Shown in pieces: positions 45,014 to 57,200 of a stretch of DNA of 64,000 bases (its first letter is position 1; every line of letters begins with the position of its first letter). Below the pieces are notes generated by a model. That model saw only the letters and a program-made list of their open reading frames with translations. It was not told where the DNA came from and ran no database searches. This stretch comes from Orbilia blumenaviensis. Its lineage: Eukaryota > Ascomycota > Orbiliomycetes > Orbiliales > Orbiliaceae. The stretch is from positions 1,612,001 through 1,676,000 of the forward strand of contig JAVHNS010000004.1 of the NCBI GenBank assembly GCA_036872755.1, in the 5' to 3' direction. Made by a program: the position numbers and the translations under genes.

Positions 45014-45467
45014 GATTGCTTATGTTGCTTAGGTTTTCGAGAAGAGCTGTGGAAGCGGTTGTAGCAGTGGTTTAGAAGTCGCGACGTTGGTGACGATGGC
45101 TATGATGACACTGGCGTATTCTCGAGTCGAGGTGTGTGATGATGATGAGGATAAATACTTGAGAGTGGGTGGCGATAATGGCGATGGCGATGGTTAAGCA
45201 AGTAGCTTAGTAACTACGGGAGAAGGGAGGAAGAAGGGAAGGATGTTTATTCCAAAAGAATTAAAGCAGCCATAAAAGCGACGACTGAAACAGACCATCA
45301 CAGATCCTCGCTTATCAACAGCCGATCTCTGAAATATTTTGACGACGTCCAACACAAAAATCCCACAATTTCGAATTCCCTTCACGACGTACCCCTCGAC
45401 AGCCCATTGCTTCTTCTTCCTCCGCTCCACACCTTGGTACAGGATATAAAAGAGAGACATACACACA
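45014..45467. promoter_or_regulatory. Divergent promoter region of RPB9 and mitochondrial L12
   Basis: 454 bases between two divergent starts. Contains GATGGCGATGG-type repeats near 45170-45195. Individual sites cannot be assigned. Confidence 0.45.
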
Positions 45468-46108
45468 ATGGCGGCTCCGATCCTCCGACGCTCCCTCGCC
45501 AGGGCAGTATCGACAACTACTTCGCGACCCGTTTTCCACATCCAAAGGTGTCACCAGCGACGGTGGGATTCTACAGCTGCTGCCGCCAACCCGAAACTCA
45601 CACAGATCGTGGATCAGATTTCTACCTTAACATTGTTGGAGACCGCGGACTTGGTTGGACTGCTGAAGGTATATTTTCTTCTTGTTTTTTTTTATTGACA
45701 TTCTTGGTCAATTGAGGACTTGCGGGGGGCGCGGGTAGCTTCAATGGTTGGATAACAGCAATCTAATAAGAACCTGCGTAACAGACCCGTCTAAACATCC
45801 CAGACACCCTCCTCGCCGCTCCAGCCGCCGCTCCCTCAGCTGCACCCGTAGCAGCAGCTCCAGTGGAAGAAGAAGCAGCAGCTGAAGAAGAAAAGACCCT
45901 GTTCAACGTAAAACTCGCCTCCTTCGACGCCGGTGCCAAACCAAAGATCATCAAGGAAGTAAAGGCACTCCTGGGTTTATCGTTAGTCGACTCCAAGAAG
46001 TTCGTGGAGGCTGCACCGAAGATGTTGAAGGAAGGATTGACCAAGGATGACGCTGAGAAGATGAAGAAGACCCTTGAGGCTTTGGGAGCTAAGATTGACC
46101 TCGAGTAA
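45468..46108 (+). CDS. mnp1: Mitochondrial large-ribosomal-subunit protein bL12m
   Basis: Forms the stalk of the mitochondrial large ribosomal subunit and recruits translation factors. Two exons (45468-45668 and 45785-46108, intron 116 bp, donor GTATAT) encode 174 residues. The N-terminus [20 protein letters not shown] is Arg/Ser/Ala-rich without acids, a matrix-targeting presequence. The N-terminal dimerisation helices ([24 protein letters not shown], written in two parts) lead across the splice to RLNIPD. An Ala/Pro hinge (about 85-105) is followed by the C-terminal domain: [37 protein letters not shown] and [20 protein letters not shown], a close match to L7/L12. Confidence 0.95.
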
Positions 46109-46701
46109 ACCTAAAAGAAAGAAAGAAAAACCTAAGCTTTTTTTTTTTTGGAGGGTAAAGGGTTAATGAGGGCGAATTTTGTGGATGGCGATTAGAGACT
46201 GGCTGGATATGGCATCTTCTGGCCGTCTTTTGGAGTATATATCCTGTAAATATGACTTTTTTACTTCTCGTGAGAAATCCTTCCCTTTCGTTTCTCTGTA
46301 TAATACTACAATATAAAAGGAAACATCACACGACAGATAAAAAGAATCGGTCAAGAGTATGTGCAATACAAAATCACGATAATACATTATGATGAGCTAG
46401 GGAAGAATACAGATAATGTACATCTTAAAAACAATTAAAGTATTCCATCGATGCTGGGTATCGCGGGACGAAAACACCAGACTCCATAGTAGAAACAGAC
46501 AAAGGGGGAGAAACGGAACCGATATGTCGAGAACACCGGCCGCCATCGAAATAATTAACGCCATATGAATAGTCCCCTCAAACGCCATTAACAATGCATC
46601 CACCCGTAAAAACTACCACAAACCCATCGCCTGCTTCAGAAATATCGCACAGTAGGTTGTCCCGCTCTTGAAAATGCGTGACATCCCGATTATTCACAAC
46701 C
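46109..46701. other. Convergent 3' spacer
   Basis: Between the L12 and SET9 stop codons. It begins with a GAAAGAAAGAAA and T10 stretch just past the L12 stop. No coding frame is supported. Confidence 0.45.
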
Positions 46702-48741
46702 TTAAGCCTCAACAGCAGGAGAACCCCTAGTCTTTCGCTCCTTCTTTCTCCTCTTCTCTAACTTCCTGTTCTCCCTTCGCAAATTCCTCTTGAAAACCTC
46801 CTTTAACACGTTCTCAACTCTCCACTCTTCGATCATCTTTAGATCCCTCTTATGCTGAGCCAAATTCACCGACCTCTCTACATCTTCTGGATTCATGACT
46901 CGAATCTCTGGATCGTCGGACTTGAGAATAGTCTTCGGCCAGACCAGGCCGTAGATCTTGGAATGCCGTTCACAACGAGGACAACATCGCGGAATATGGT
47001 TAAGAAACCGAAAATCGTCTTCGTTCTTGTAAATGAACGGTGTCCCGCAGTTGGGATTCTGGCAAATGCATCGCATCTCCATCTTTGGGTCGATGAAGGT
47101 ATGCTCAACAAGGTGGTCGTTTGGCCATCTGATTCCTTCTGGGACTTGGGGGAGTGAAAGCGGGTCGGGATTGATGGGCTTTGGAGGGATTTTGCAGACC
47201 GGGAACCACTTGTACTTCGCATTGAGGATCTCCATGTCGGTGTCATCGTAGACGGTGAGATCGCTCTCATAGCCGTCGTCATTTGCAGGGAGTGCCTGCG
47301 ACAGATCCTCTGGGAGGGGCGTGGTGAGCTCCGGGGAGTTGTCCACGGAGGTTGGGGTCGGCAGGCTGACGCCAATTTGTTCAGCCTTGCTCGACTCGAG
47401 GGGTGGGACAACCAGCACGATATCTGTGATCGGCTGTGGGTCGTCGGCCGGCTCCAACGGAGTGACCGCTGGTGTCACCTCCGTGGTAACCGTTCCCAAG
47501 AAATTTGGGGCCGGAGGCGAGCTTGCCTTTGGCGAAGCGTCATCGCCCGTGCTAAGGGCTGGGGTTGGGAGGGACTTTCTGGCACGCTTCTTCGCGCGGC
47601 CGGCGTAGTCGTCGTCGTCCTTTACCTCCTCGTACCCTCGCTTGCTAGGGGTTATGTTAGTCATATACCCCACACTCTTCGCCCACCCACCCCTCATCTC
47701 CCTCTCGCAGGTCTGACAGAGACACTCGGCGTTCTTGTACCCGAAGTAGTCGTCAGAGTAGTAGACCGTCAGCTCCTCACCGGGCTCAATATCCCGGAGA
47801 GCCTTGAACATGACCGTGCTCTTGCTGGCACTCTGGAATCGGCAATTTGGCGAACAATCATGGTTCACGAACCGGGCGGGGCCCAGGAATATTTGGGCAC
47901 CAGCCTTTCGCGAGCTATGAATAATCGAGAAATCTCGATTCGAGGCTTCGCTGAATTCGGCCTCCTCCTCTTTGGTCATTGTGACCATGACGCCGGAGAG
48001 ATATCTGATGGTTTCACCCTTTGGAATCGGAGCCCTGGCGAGGACGCTAGCCTCGTGGGTCTTAAGGGTGTAGCGATTGGTAGTGGTAACCTCGTAAGTG
48101 GCATCTGGGTGGTATATCTCCACATATCGCTTTACGTGCCTGTTTATAAGCCGTGGTGGTTAGTCGAGTATGTTCAATTGATCTATTTGATGCAGATGAA
48201 CATACTTTACGAAGTCGGACTTCTCCTCAGGCCGGAGCTTCTGGCAGAACTTTTGGATACCATCGATCCTATTCGAGTAAGTTAATCGATTGATCCTTTC
48301 CTTGTTTGTTATTCCGTATTTTTTCTTTATTGTTGTTTTAGACAATATGGAACAAAAAGTGGAGAGAAAGTGGCATACTGTAGAAGCTTATCCGTCGCAG
48401 CCTGAATATTTCGTCCAACGCAAACAGTGGTGCGAATGATATCTCCAACCAACTTGTCTTTAATAGTTCGATTTGATTGGTATCTCGGATGAACCTTTCG
48501 AATCGTAGTCCAGTAATAAAGCTGCCATGAAGCGAATTACGTTAGAAAAATGGTTGCGCGAGAAAGCATTTCCAGACGACCACCCAATCGGTTTGTTTTG
48601 AAGTCGCGAGAAATTGCAGGGGATATCGGATTTGGGGGAAGAAAAAGTTACTTTGTCAACAAGAACGTCTGTTAAGATGTCGTCGAAACTGGATAGCAGA
48701 CGAAGAGTAAGCGCGTACGGTTTTTTGGATTTTGTCGGCAT
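46702..48741 (-). CDS. SET9: Histone H4-K20 methyltransferase SET9 (Suv4-20 type)
   Basis: Writes H4K20 methylation, which recruits DNA-damage checkpoint factors. Four minus-strand exons (48741-48652, 48521-48379, 48268-48206, 48139-46702) total 577 residues. Splicing rebuilds the family N-terminus: SSFDDILTDVLVDK, then LYYWTTIRKVHPRYQS, DKLLQIDGIQKFCQKL and FVKHVKRYVEIYHPDATYEV. The SET domain (about residues 105-245) has EASVLARAPIPKGETIRYLS, the NHDC-type motif ARFVNHDCSPNC, EELTVYYSDDYFG, and the post-SET cysteines CLCQTCE. A Ser/Pro-rich linker follows, then a C-terminal zinc-like cluster (MRCICQNPNCGTPFIY and IPRCCPRCERHSKIYG) and a Lys/Arg-rich end. The start chosen is MPTKSKKPYALTLRLLS; the frame is open further upstream but loses similarity to the family. 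Confidence 0.95.
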
Positions 48742-51700
48742 TGTGGAGAGTGTTTGTCGATGGTTTGGTGAAGAGGCAGGATTTGGGAGGGAAGAAGCGG
48801 ATGGACGGCGGGTGGTGGTTTGTTGATGTCGAGGGAAGTGTTGATGTTGATGTTGAACCTGGGACACCAAGCCGAGCGAACCTTCAGACGAACATATCAA
48901 AAAAGTAACAGCGGATAGAATGCAGCAGAGAAAATGCTGGGAAGCCGGGATTCTGCAGTTCAAGATGTCGGATGGTGGGTTTGATGGATGGGAAGTTGGA
49001 GGTTTTCAAGGTTGGAAGGATGTTGAAGATTAGAAGTTGAGGAGATGAATTCAAGAGGAAGAAAGTGAATAGGATGATGCCTAAAGGGAGCGCATATACG
49101 TCTCAAATCACAACAATATGGGGGGGGAAAAGGCACCGTCCGGATTCGAAACAAATAAAAGGCAGGGCAGGCTGAAGATTCTTTGATATCTCAGGAAATA
49201 GTAAATAGTACCAGATACAACTACAGTGGAAGAGAAATATATGGGCGGATTGTATTTACAATTTAAAAAATGCGTCTATGAAGTATATTAGCATCGAAAT
49301 CGTGGGTGGGTATAAAAAAGAAAAGGAGGCTGGCTATTATATTTGGGTCAGAGTGAGGGGATGATCCATCGTTTAAGGGCTGACCGTTCTCATGTTCCTG
49401 GCTATCCCCAATTGCAAACACTGCAAACCCGTTTTACTTACTCCGGACTTATCGAACATTTCCTAAGTTAGTGTCTCGTCCACCATGGATTAGTCGCCCG
49501 AAGTTGCCTCATTGCATTGCTGGCATGCGCTATATGCAGTCGCGGGAAGGTTCGCACGGCTGAGGGTCGAGTTGGGTCGAAAGTGGAAAGCTGCAGCAGG
49601 CAAGCCGACAGATCGAGCATGCGACTCGTGAGCTAGCCAGCATTCACGAATAAGCTAACACCCGAACAGTCCGAATCGACGGTCGACGGCATCTTTTGAC
49701 GGGCGCTGTCGCTGACAAGGTGGAGAGTTATGGACACCTTCTAATCTTTTCCGGGTTTCCCATCAACCTCATCGTGCGAATCCTCTCGGGTTTCCGGATG
49801 GATATGCATGCATATATTATATGCCCGATTGCTAAGGATATTATGATGTATGATATTATTCGGTGTGTTCGTTGTCAGACAAGTAGTGTAGCTGTGGTCA
49901 ACTGTTGCAATTGCGGTCGACGGCGGCTGAATCAAGCCGATCCAAATATAATCTGCGAATCAGGCGGGGGCAGAGGCAGCACGATTTCTATTCTAGCACA
50001 TCTGCAATGCACCAGCTGGATCAGGGCAAGCGATCTGACAAGGCTGTACCTGATATGATATATCGATGCTTGATCGTCGATACGCATACATCGTATGGCG
50101 AGCTAGTCAGTTGGGTTGGACAGGGGTTGACTGTTTTGGTATGTTTTCTTTCAGATGGTTCTTGTATTCTTTGCATGCGAGGATACGTACGAGTCCTACG
50201 TGGTATTCTGCAGTGTAAGTGTACATATGTTTGATATTTTCCCTAGGAAGATGACTGGGATGGGTTAGCTATTAGTTGTTAGCTATTAGCTAGCTGTCTT
50301 TGTGTAAGGGTAAGATGGGATATGAATGCGTGATCAGACGAACATTTGAATCTGTATATCGATATATCCAGAATATTACCCGGATTCGATTCTGGTCAGC
50401 GCCGCCGTGACGAGGGTGGCAGATATCAGACGGTACATACCAGCACCGGGAGATATGAATCGAATCCGACGGGTTCTTCTGGAATTCTCTCCTATGCGTA
50501 TGTTATGTCCCTGCTCTGAATCGAAAGTTCGGATGTTGAGGTTCTTGTCACTGGCACTAAGCTAAGATCTCCTGTGATCCGGTAAATGTTCCTCGATATC
50601 ATGCAGGTACATGGGTTCAAATGGCGACATGCACTCACCAAGTACCTGTCACCGGGAATATCGAATGTGAAGAAGCTAGAAGAATTTCGAAATAGCCATT
50701 CGATTCGGCTGATATCCCCTCCAATCGACCAGTGAAAATCATGATCAAATCTAACCCAGAGGTGGTGTCTCTCACCGACGGGTCCCAACCAGAACTTGAA
50801 ACCTGCCAATGGGCGCACATAGACCGGGGGTGGACTTGCAAAGCACTTGCATATCTGCCGCCGTTCGGGTTAACCGGATAGGGCCTTGTCGTCCAGAATG
50901 TGCATGAGGTGCATGATACAGATGATATGCGTGTGCTGCGGGGTTTCCACAGGACAGAATGCCCACCAATGCGATGGCAAGATCCGAGGAAGCTTCGTTC
51001 CCTTAGCTTAGCTTTGCTTTTATTGCAGTCGAATTGACCAGCACTGATCCACGTGCATCTCCAGGAAATTACTGACTGACTTAGACACATACGTGCGCTG
51101 CATCGAAGTACACATATAGTAATCCCTCTCGTTATAGTTCTCTTGTTGCCTCGTCAAAGATCGCGTGCTGACTGGTTTATGCAAGAATCGCAATATATAT
51201 CTTACTGGTATTGTATATATTGCAATAACCACGGGTGTCAAGAACTCGAAATAGACAGTTGCCATCGCCTCGTTTTTTTTTGTCGGGATCGATATCGTTA
51301 GTTGATTAGGCCACCGAGCTATAATGTTGAACATATCGACATACGAGGGCCGAAAGTACTCGAATGGGGCTCGCAATCTACTAAGTACCTAGATAGCTAG
51401 CTCGAGCCAGCAGTTTTTGTCGGGGCAGATGCATACTTCATCATACATGACACGAGCATCCGAATGCTCAAATCTTAAGGCACCAAGCTACTAGGAAGTA
51501 CCTACTTATGTACCCAGCTCAGATACATCTTCGGTCCACATGCAGCCACAAGATACGACGAAACATCTGGGCGGCGGGGCGTCCAGTTCCGGAAGCCGTC
51601 TGAGGGAAGCTTACCAGCCCTTCTGTCAATTAACAGCCAGTCGCTACTGACCTTGCCGGGCTGACAGACGAACAGCCATGCTAGCACAGGAGAAACCGAA

Positions 51701-53291
51701 GGCCTGAGCTAACATGCTACTAGTGGAGGGCGCACTTTCTTCTTTGGGGCGGTCCTAACGGCGACTGCATGCATGGCCATAGCCATGGGGAGGCCAGAAG
51801 GGTGGGGAGGGTGGAGTTATTGTCCTGCCTTCCCTCCTCCCCCAATTCATCCACCCATCCATCTACGTGTATACCCGTTATATACCTACTTAATAGCAGT
51901 AGTATATATAAGGGTAAGTGAGGTTGCAGCGGTCGCGTTAACTCGTCTGCTGAATTTAGTTTTTTATTTTATAACTCACACGATACAATTACCAGACCTC
52001 GATCTAACTGTTTAGTGTCCAGTTTACACCTGATATATATTGCTCTGCGGCTGGTTCTGCTGCCAAGGGCATTACATTATATTGCCGTTCGAATATATCA
52101 GCCACACGCTCGACCTCAGATATAATCTAATATCCTTTTCGAAACGTTTACACCAAGAAAGAAAGAAAGAAAGAAGAAACGGTAAACGGGAACCTGGTCA
52201 CTTTGTTTTGAGTTCGGGCGGTTTCCAGCGTCCCAAGGCGGACGACAAACGAGGAACGAGAAACGGGAACCGAAGCACTTGGTTCATTTACAGATAATCT
52301 CAAAAAACAAAAGGTGTGAGGTGCTGCGTGTACGTGTAAGTGGTGAGGTTTGAGAGTACTCTCCTCTCTCCCCATTTCGTTCTGTCTCTCTATCTTCTCC
52401 ATCTTCATCTCCATCTCCATCTCCTCCCATCTCCACTAGCTGGGCACTCCACTTATACCAGCCCGGTCAGTGTTCTTTACATAGCATCGATCACACACGC
52501 ACATACATACATATATATACTAGTACCTCCAATATCGTACTAGTGTGTGCACTCTTACCAGCAAGGCCGAAGCTGGGAGAAGTTATACGGCATATACATC
52601 TAGCTATATAAGATCTCCACCAACCGGCAGCTCCTATAATTAATTATAGGTACTAATAACCCACACCTTTCCTCTTGGATGGATACCGTCTACGCAATCC
52701 GTTCTCGACTTCAAATTTAACTAGGCTAAATTTACCTACTTACACCCCAAAAGTGCCTACTTAAGCTAGTGCTTGGCAGTAGGAGTCTTTGTATGTCATG
52801 TTATACAGACACCCGCATAAGTGAGTTCAGTCCGGATCCCGTCCCCTATCGAGACATCTATAATCTATCTATCCATATTTCTCCCATCAACCATTCCCCT
52901 TCACTGCACTGAAACAAAGAGAAGAGAAAGAGAGCGAGAGAGAAAGACAGAGAGGAAAGATCAATCGAGAGATGAGATACGTACGAAGTGGAGAGGGGCG
53001 AGAGAGAATTAAAGAGAGAGGGTGTCTCGCCTTCTTTTTCTTCTGATTTAAAAAATTTTAAAATTTGGTTGGGCTGAAGCTAATTTTGGCTGCAGCTTGC
53101 TTACTTTTTAACTTTGGGGGACCCAATTGCAATCGCAAAAAGCGACCTGGGCCGGCCGATCTGACCGGACTTCTCTTCAACCCGAGTCGACTTGGGCCTG
53201 ATTTCAACCTTGACTTGACCTGACCTGACCTGGCTGGTCCCGACCGGATCAAACCTATTCTGGACTTTCCTCCTTTAGCGACACCTCCACT

Positions 53292-53339
53292 GCACTGAAC
53301 CGCACTGAACCGCACCGCACCGCACCGCATTGCATTTGC
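53292..53339 (+). repeat. ACCGC/ACTGA short tandem array
   Basis: Successive units read GCACTGAACC, GCACTGAACC, then GCACC three times and GCATT. It is a short imperfect array in the SEC7-gene promoter region. Confidence 0.7.
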
Positions 53340-53667
53340 AATTCCATCATATTATCATCAAAATACCACCCGCTCAGATTCGCTTCTCCATCAACCATCG
53401 AAACCCAATCGAACATCCCACCCCATCCCATCCCATCCAAATCCATCTCCATCTCCACCTCTTTTCCACTGCATCCACACACACGCTCGCATACGTACAT
53501 ACTACCTGCATATGCTATAGTAGTTACTTAAGTATTTACTTACATACCAGAGTACATACATGTCCTTCGCTCTCCGCCGGACATTATCTTAGCGCCTCCT
53601 CGTGTTCGGATCACTCGCTCCGTTCGATTCGGTCAGCAGAATTCGCCCTCGACAAACTCAAGCCGCC

Positions 53668-53736
53668 ATGCGATTATTGCCTTGCTCCGTCTCTGCCTCC
53701 TTTAGCTTCAGCTTCAGCTCGTCGCCGTCAGATTGA
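53668..53736 (+). other. Possible upstream ORF in the SEC7-PH gene leader
   Basis: An ATG in strong context (GCCGCCATGC) opens a 22-codon frame ending TGA at 53734-53736 and rich in Ser/Phe. It is the last plus-strand ATG before the main start at 54266. Whether it lies in the mRNA depends on the unknown transcription start. Confidence 0.35.
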
Positions 53737-54265
53737 TCGATCGATCGATTGATTTTTTTTTTATTGTTCAAAGACAAGTTTTATTCCTCTTCGACATCCG
53801 TGAGCCGGCCTCCACCATCGTCATCGTTATCATCAAACTTCATTAACTGTCGATACGCTCGTTCACCGTTTGTTTATCCTCGGAATTCTCGTCATTCTGC
53901 TTCTGTACCATATCTGCCTTTTCCCTATTAATTGTCCGGCATTTCGCGAGTTCATCCCTTTCTGCTTCCGGCTTAGCATCCATTGTTTACGGCCGCCATA
54001 TCTCCATCCTATCGATACAAATCCTACCGCTCGATTCAATTCACTTACTGCTAGCTTTGGATAATTGCCTTGCTCTAGAAAATTCCATCCTCAAATTCTC
54101 CGACTAGAAAAAAACAACCTCCGATCCGTCTGTTACGTTCGTCATTGTTCTACGTCGCACGATTTCATTTTTTTGGCCGCTTTGTTTTCTCTGCGTACCC
54201 TATACACGAGCCCATTGGCATCGCCCAGCCGAATCTTTGAACTGCCCTAACAGGCGGTCTTCACC

Positions 54266-57200
54266 ATGACTGGCCTATCTTGGAGACTCCGGCCGATCAA
54301 CAGCAAGAAGGATGGAAGCCTGAGACGACAGAGCGTGGATGTGGGAGCCCTGTTTAGGCAACAGGAAAGTAATACTTCGACTGCCAACGTCAACGAGTCC
54401 GATGCTGCCGCCACCAGTGCTGCCGTTGCTCCCCAGGAACGACCTCCTTCGCCGAAAAGTACTATGACCCAAGAAGCCGTGTCGCGAGTTTCTACATCGA
54501 CTGTTCGACCGCGACCTAGAAAGTCTGAGGAACGAACGAGATCGAATAGGTTCTCTATCTTGAAGTTTCGCAATGCTTCTGACCCAGCATTGGGATCGAA
54601 AGCTCGGGCTCACGAAGAAATTCCACCGCTACCAGACCCGCCTCGGACTCCGACTATCATAACGACAGCTCCTACTTTCGATATTGCCACTGCACCACCT
54701 CTTCCAACGGTGAAGGCGACCGGTGACGCTTCGGATCTAAGGGTTGGCTCCGCCTCTGGGTCGCGTACTAATCTCTCTGCAACGTTAGCGACACCATCTG
54801 CGCCAATAAGCCGCGAACAATCAGTATCACCAGGCCCGAGGCCGTCCTCCGCGCCACGCCGTGAATCGTCGAGAAAGAACATTGGGAGCAATCCATCTGG
54901 TCGGGCGAGTAGGGTCACATTTGATGAACCGGAGAGGACCTATCCGAATAATGGATCCACGCAAAGTTTCGCTCCTCCTCCATACGACGAGCATGGCCTG
55001 CCACTACCACAACCGCGATTATCTGAATCGTCACGGTCTGAGGCTAGTTCTGCGGATGTAGTTGTTACTACCACCACTACGACACATACTGTATCAACAA
55101 CTTCAACCTTCTTTAGATTCTCTAGGCGAAAGAAGGATGCTCCATTATTTCCTCTACCACCAAAGGTCTCGCACAACGAGGCCAGAGTGAGCACGGATGC
55201 GATAAGTGGTGGAGCCTCAAGTTCGAATGTTTCCATTCGCTCACGTCCATCAAATGCGTTCTCTTCGGCCCCTCCGACGCCCAAGCGCGTCCCAACTTCC
55301 GATGGAACAACGATCCCCGCTACGAGTGCCCTAGCAGCCTCTGTCCTGGGTACCATGGGCGGTTCAGCTACATTAGGTCGTGCTAATTCAACAGCTTCGA
55401 ATCACTCGCTACGGTCTACCACGTCTAGTCCCCTGGCACCTCAGGCTCGGTACAATAGGCAAAGAAGTTCGACGGCAGGGTCGATGGACAGGTCTCCTGC
55501 AGATAGCGCTCGGACAAGTACCAGCGGTGTCGGCCGAAGTAGTTTTTCGAGGCTGTTCCCGTCAAGATCCAGGCAGAATAGTGAAGCAAATCTTCCGGGG
55601 ATGCCGACAAGGACAACGTCGCCCGCTCCTTATCTCGCCCGTGCATCAACATCACATCCGAACTCAATGGCGGTATCTAGAGAGAAGTTGATAATACCAG
55701 AGAGATTGGACGATGATACCCCAGACCAGTATCTACGAAAATTAGAAGAGGCTGTTAATAAAAGTGTGGTAGCCAGCCTCTTAAGTAAAACGGATGATGC
55801 ATTCCATGTGGAAGTGCTGAAGCAGTACATGAGCACGTTCAACTTCTACCAGGATCCCATGGATATGGCACTGCGAAAGTTACTGATGGAAGTCGAGTTA
55901 CCGAAGGAGACCCAGCAAATCGATCGAGTTTTACAAGCATTTGCTGACCGATATCATGAATGCAACCCCCTGATATACTCCTCGAGTGGTGTGTTACTGT
56001 TCGCTTTGATACTTATACGTGGTGTGATAAACTAACTAAGGTCCTATAGAAAACGCTTACTTCATTGCTTTCTCTCTGCTTATCCTCCATACTGATGTTT
56101 TCAACAAGAACAACAAGTATAAGATGCAGAAATCCGACTACGTCAAGAATACTAGCGGCGAAGGTATCACATCCGACATTCTAGAATACTTCTACGACAA
56201 CATCAGCTACACGCCCTTTATTCATGTGGAAGACGACCTCGACATCAATGGCGAGAAGATTCTCTCGCATATGCCTAGACGGAACATGCTGACTAAAGCA
56301 AATACTGACTTGAAACGGGCAAGGGAGCCCGTGGATCCCTACACATTGATCATTGACAATAAGATGGACATACTACGCCCATCGTTGTCGGATGTTCTGA
56401 TGGTAGACGATCCATACAGCTACCTTGGGACGACTCATACCATGAATATGAAAGAGCTTCACGAATCGTTCTTTCGGAGTTCCGTGCTTCAGATTGTGTC
56501 CGCACGGTCACGACCGGATGCGTTTTTAAATCCAGCTACAGCTCAAAATCCGCAGGATGCAAGTCCAGGTGTAGTTGAAATCAAAGTTACGAAGATTGGG
56601 CTCCTATGGAGGAAAGATCCAAAGAAGAAGAAGACGAGGAGTCCATGGCAGGAGTGGGGCGCATTGCTCACTGGCTCGCAACTTTATTTCTTTAAGAATG
56701 TGAGCTGGGTCAAGAATCTAATGTCACAGTACGAGCAGCACGTGAAAGCTGGCAACGTGGGGATCATCCCATGCGTTTTTACACCACCATTACTTGAATT
56801 CAACCCCGATTCTATGCTTTCTACCGACGACACAGTCGCCCTAATCGACCGCACCTACAAAAAACACAAGAACGCTTTTATGTTTGTTCGGCATGGTGGA
56901 TTTCAGGAGTATTTCCTAGCAGACAATGAGGCCGAGATGAACGACTGGCTCTCAAAGCTCAACTACGCCGCCGCGTTTCGAACTGCCGGCGTGCGTATGA
57001 GAGGAGTTGTAGGTGGACATTACGATGGCCAGCGCAGTAGAGGCATTCGCAGGATGGATTCGACTAACACGAAGTCTGTGCAGACCGCATCCGGGGAGGT
57101 GTCCATTGTTTCTGGGAGAATAGATCCCCAGCTCGCAGCACAAATCGCAGCAGCTCGACGTCAGGTTATTGATCGAAAGATCCACGATTCGAATATGAAG

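Larger units (their letters stand above)
48742..54265. other. 5.5-kb divergent spacer with long leader of the SEC7 gene
   Basis: No convincing gene lies here; open frames at 49.7-51.4 kb look random. From about 52.9 kb it shows strong strand asymmetry: a GA-rich tract (52910-53027), a CTGACC/ACCTG stretch (about 53160-53240), an ACCGC/GCACTGAACC array (53292-53339) and a (CATCC)n/(ATCTCC)n pyrimidine stretch (53410-53470). The 53671-54265 segment is C/T-rich and free of ATG on the plus strand, as expected for the 5' leader of the SEC7-PH gene. The left end contains the SET9 promoter. Confidence 0.5.

Noticed and set aside
49696..51376. Several 60-150-codon open frames on both strands
   Set aside because: No domain, no consistent protein-like composition and no plausible splicing into a larger gene.
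54275..54613. Antisense open frames within the SEC7-PH gene (also 57656-58792)
   Set aside because: Mirror frames of Ser/Arg-rich and Lys/Glu-rich coding sequence.
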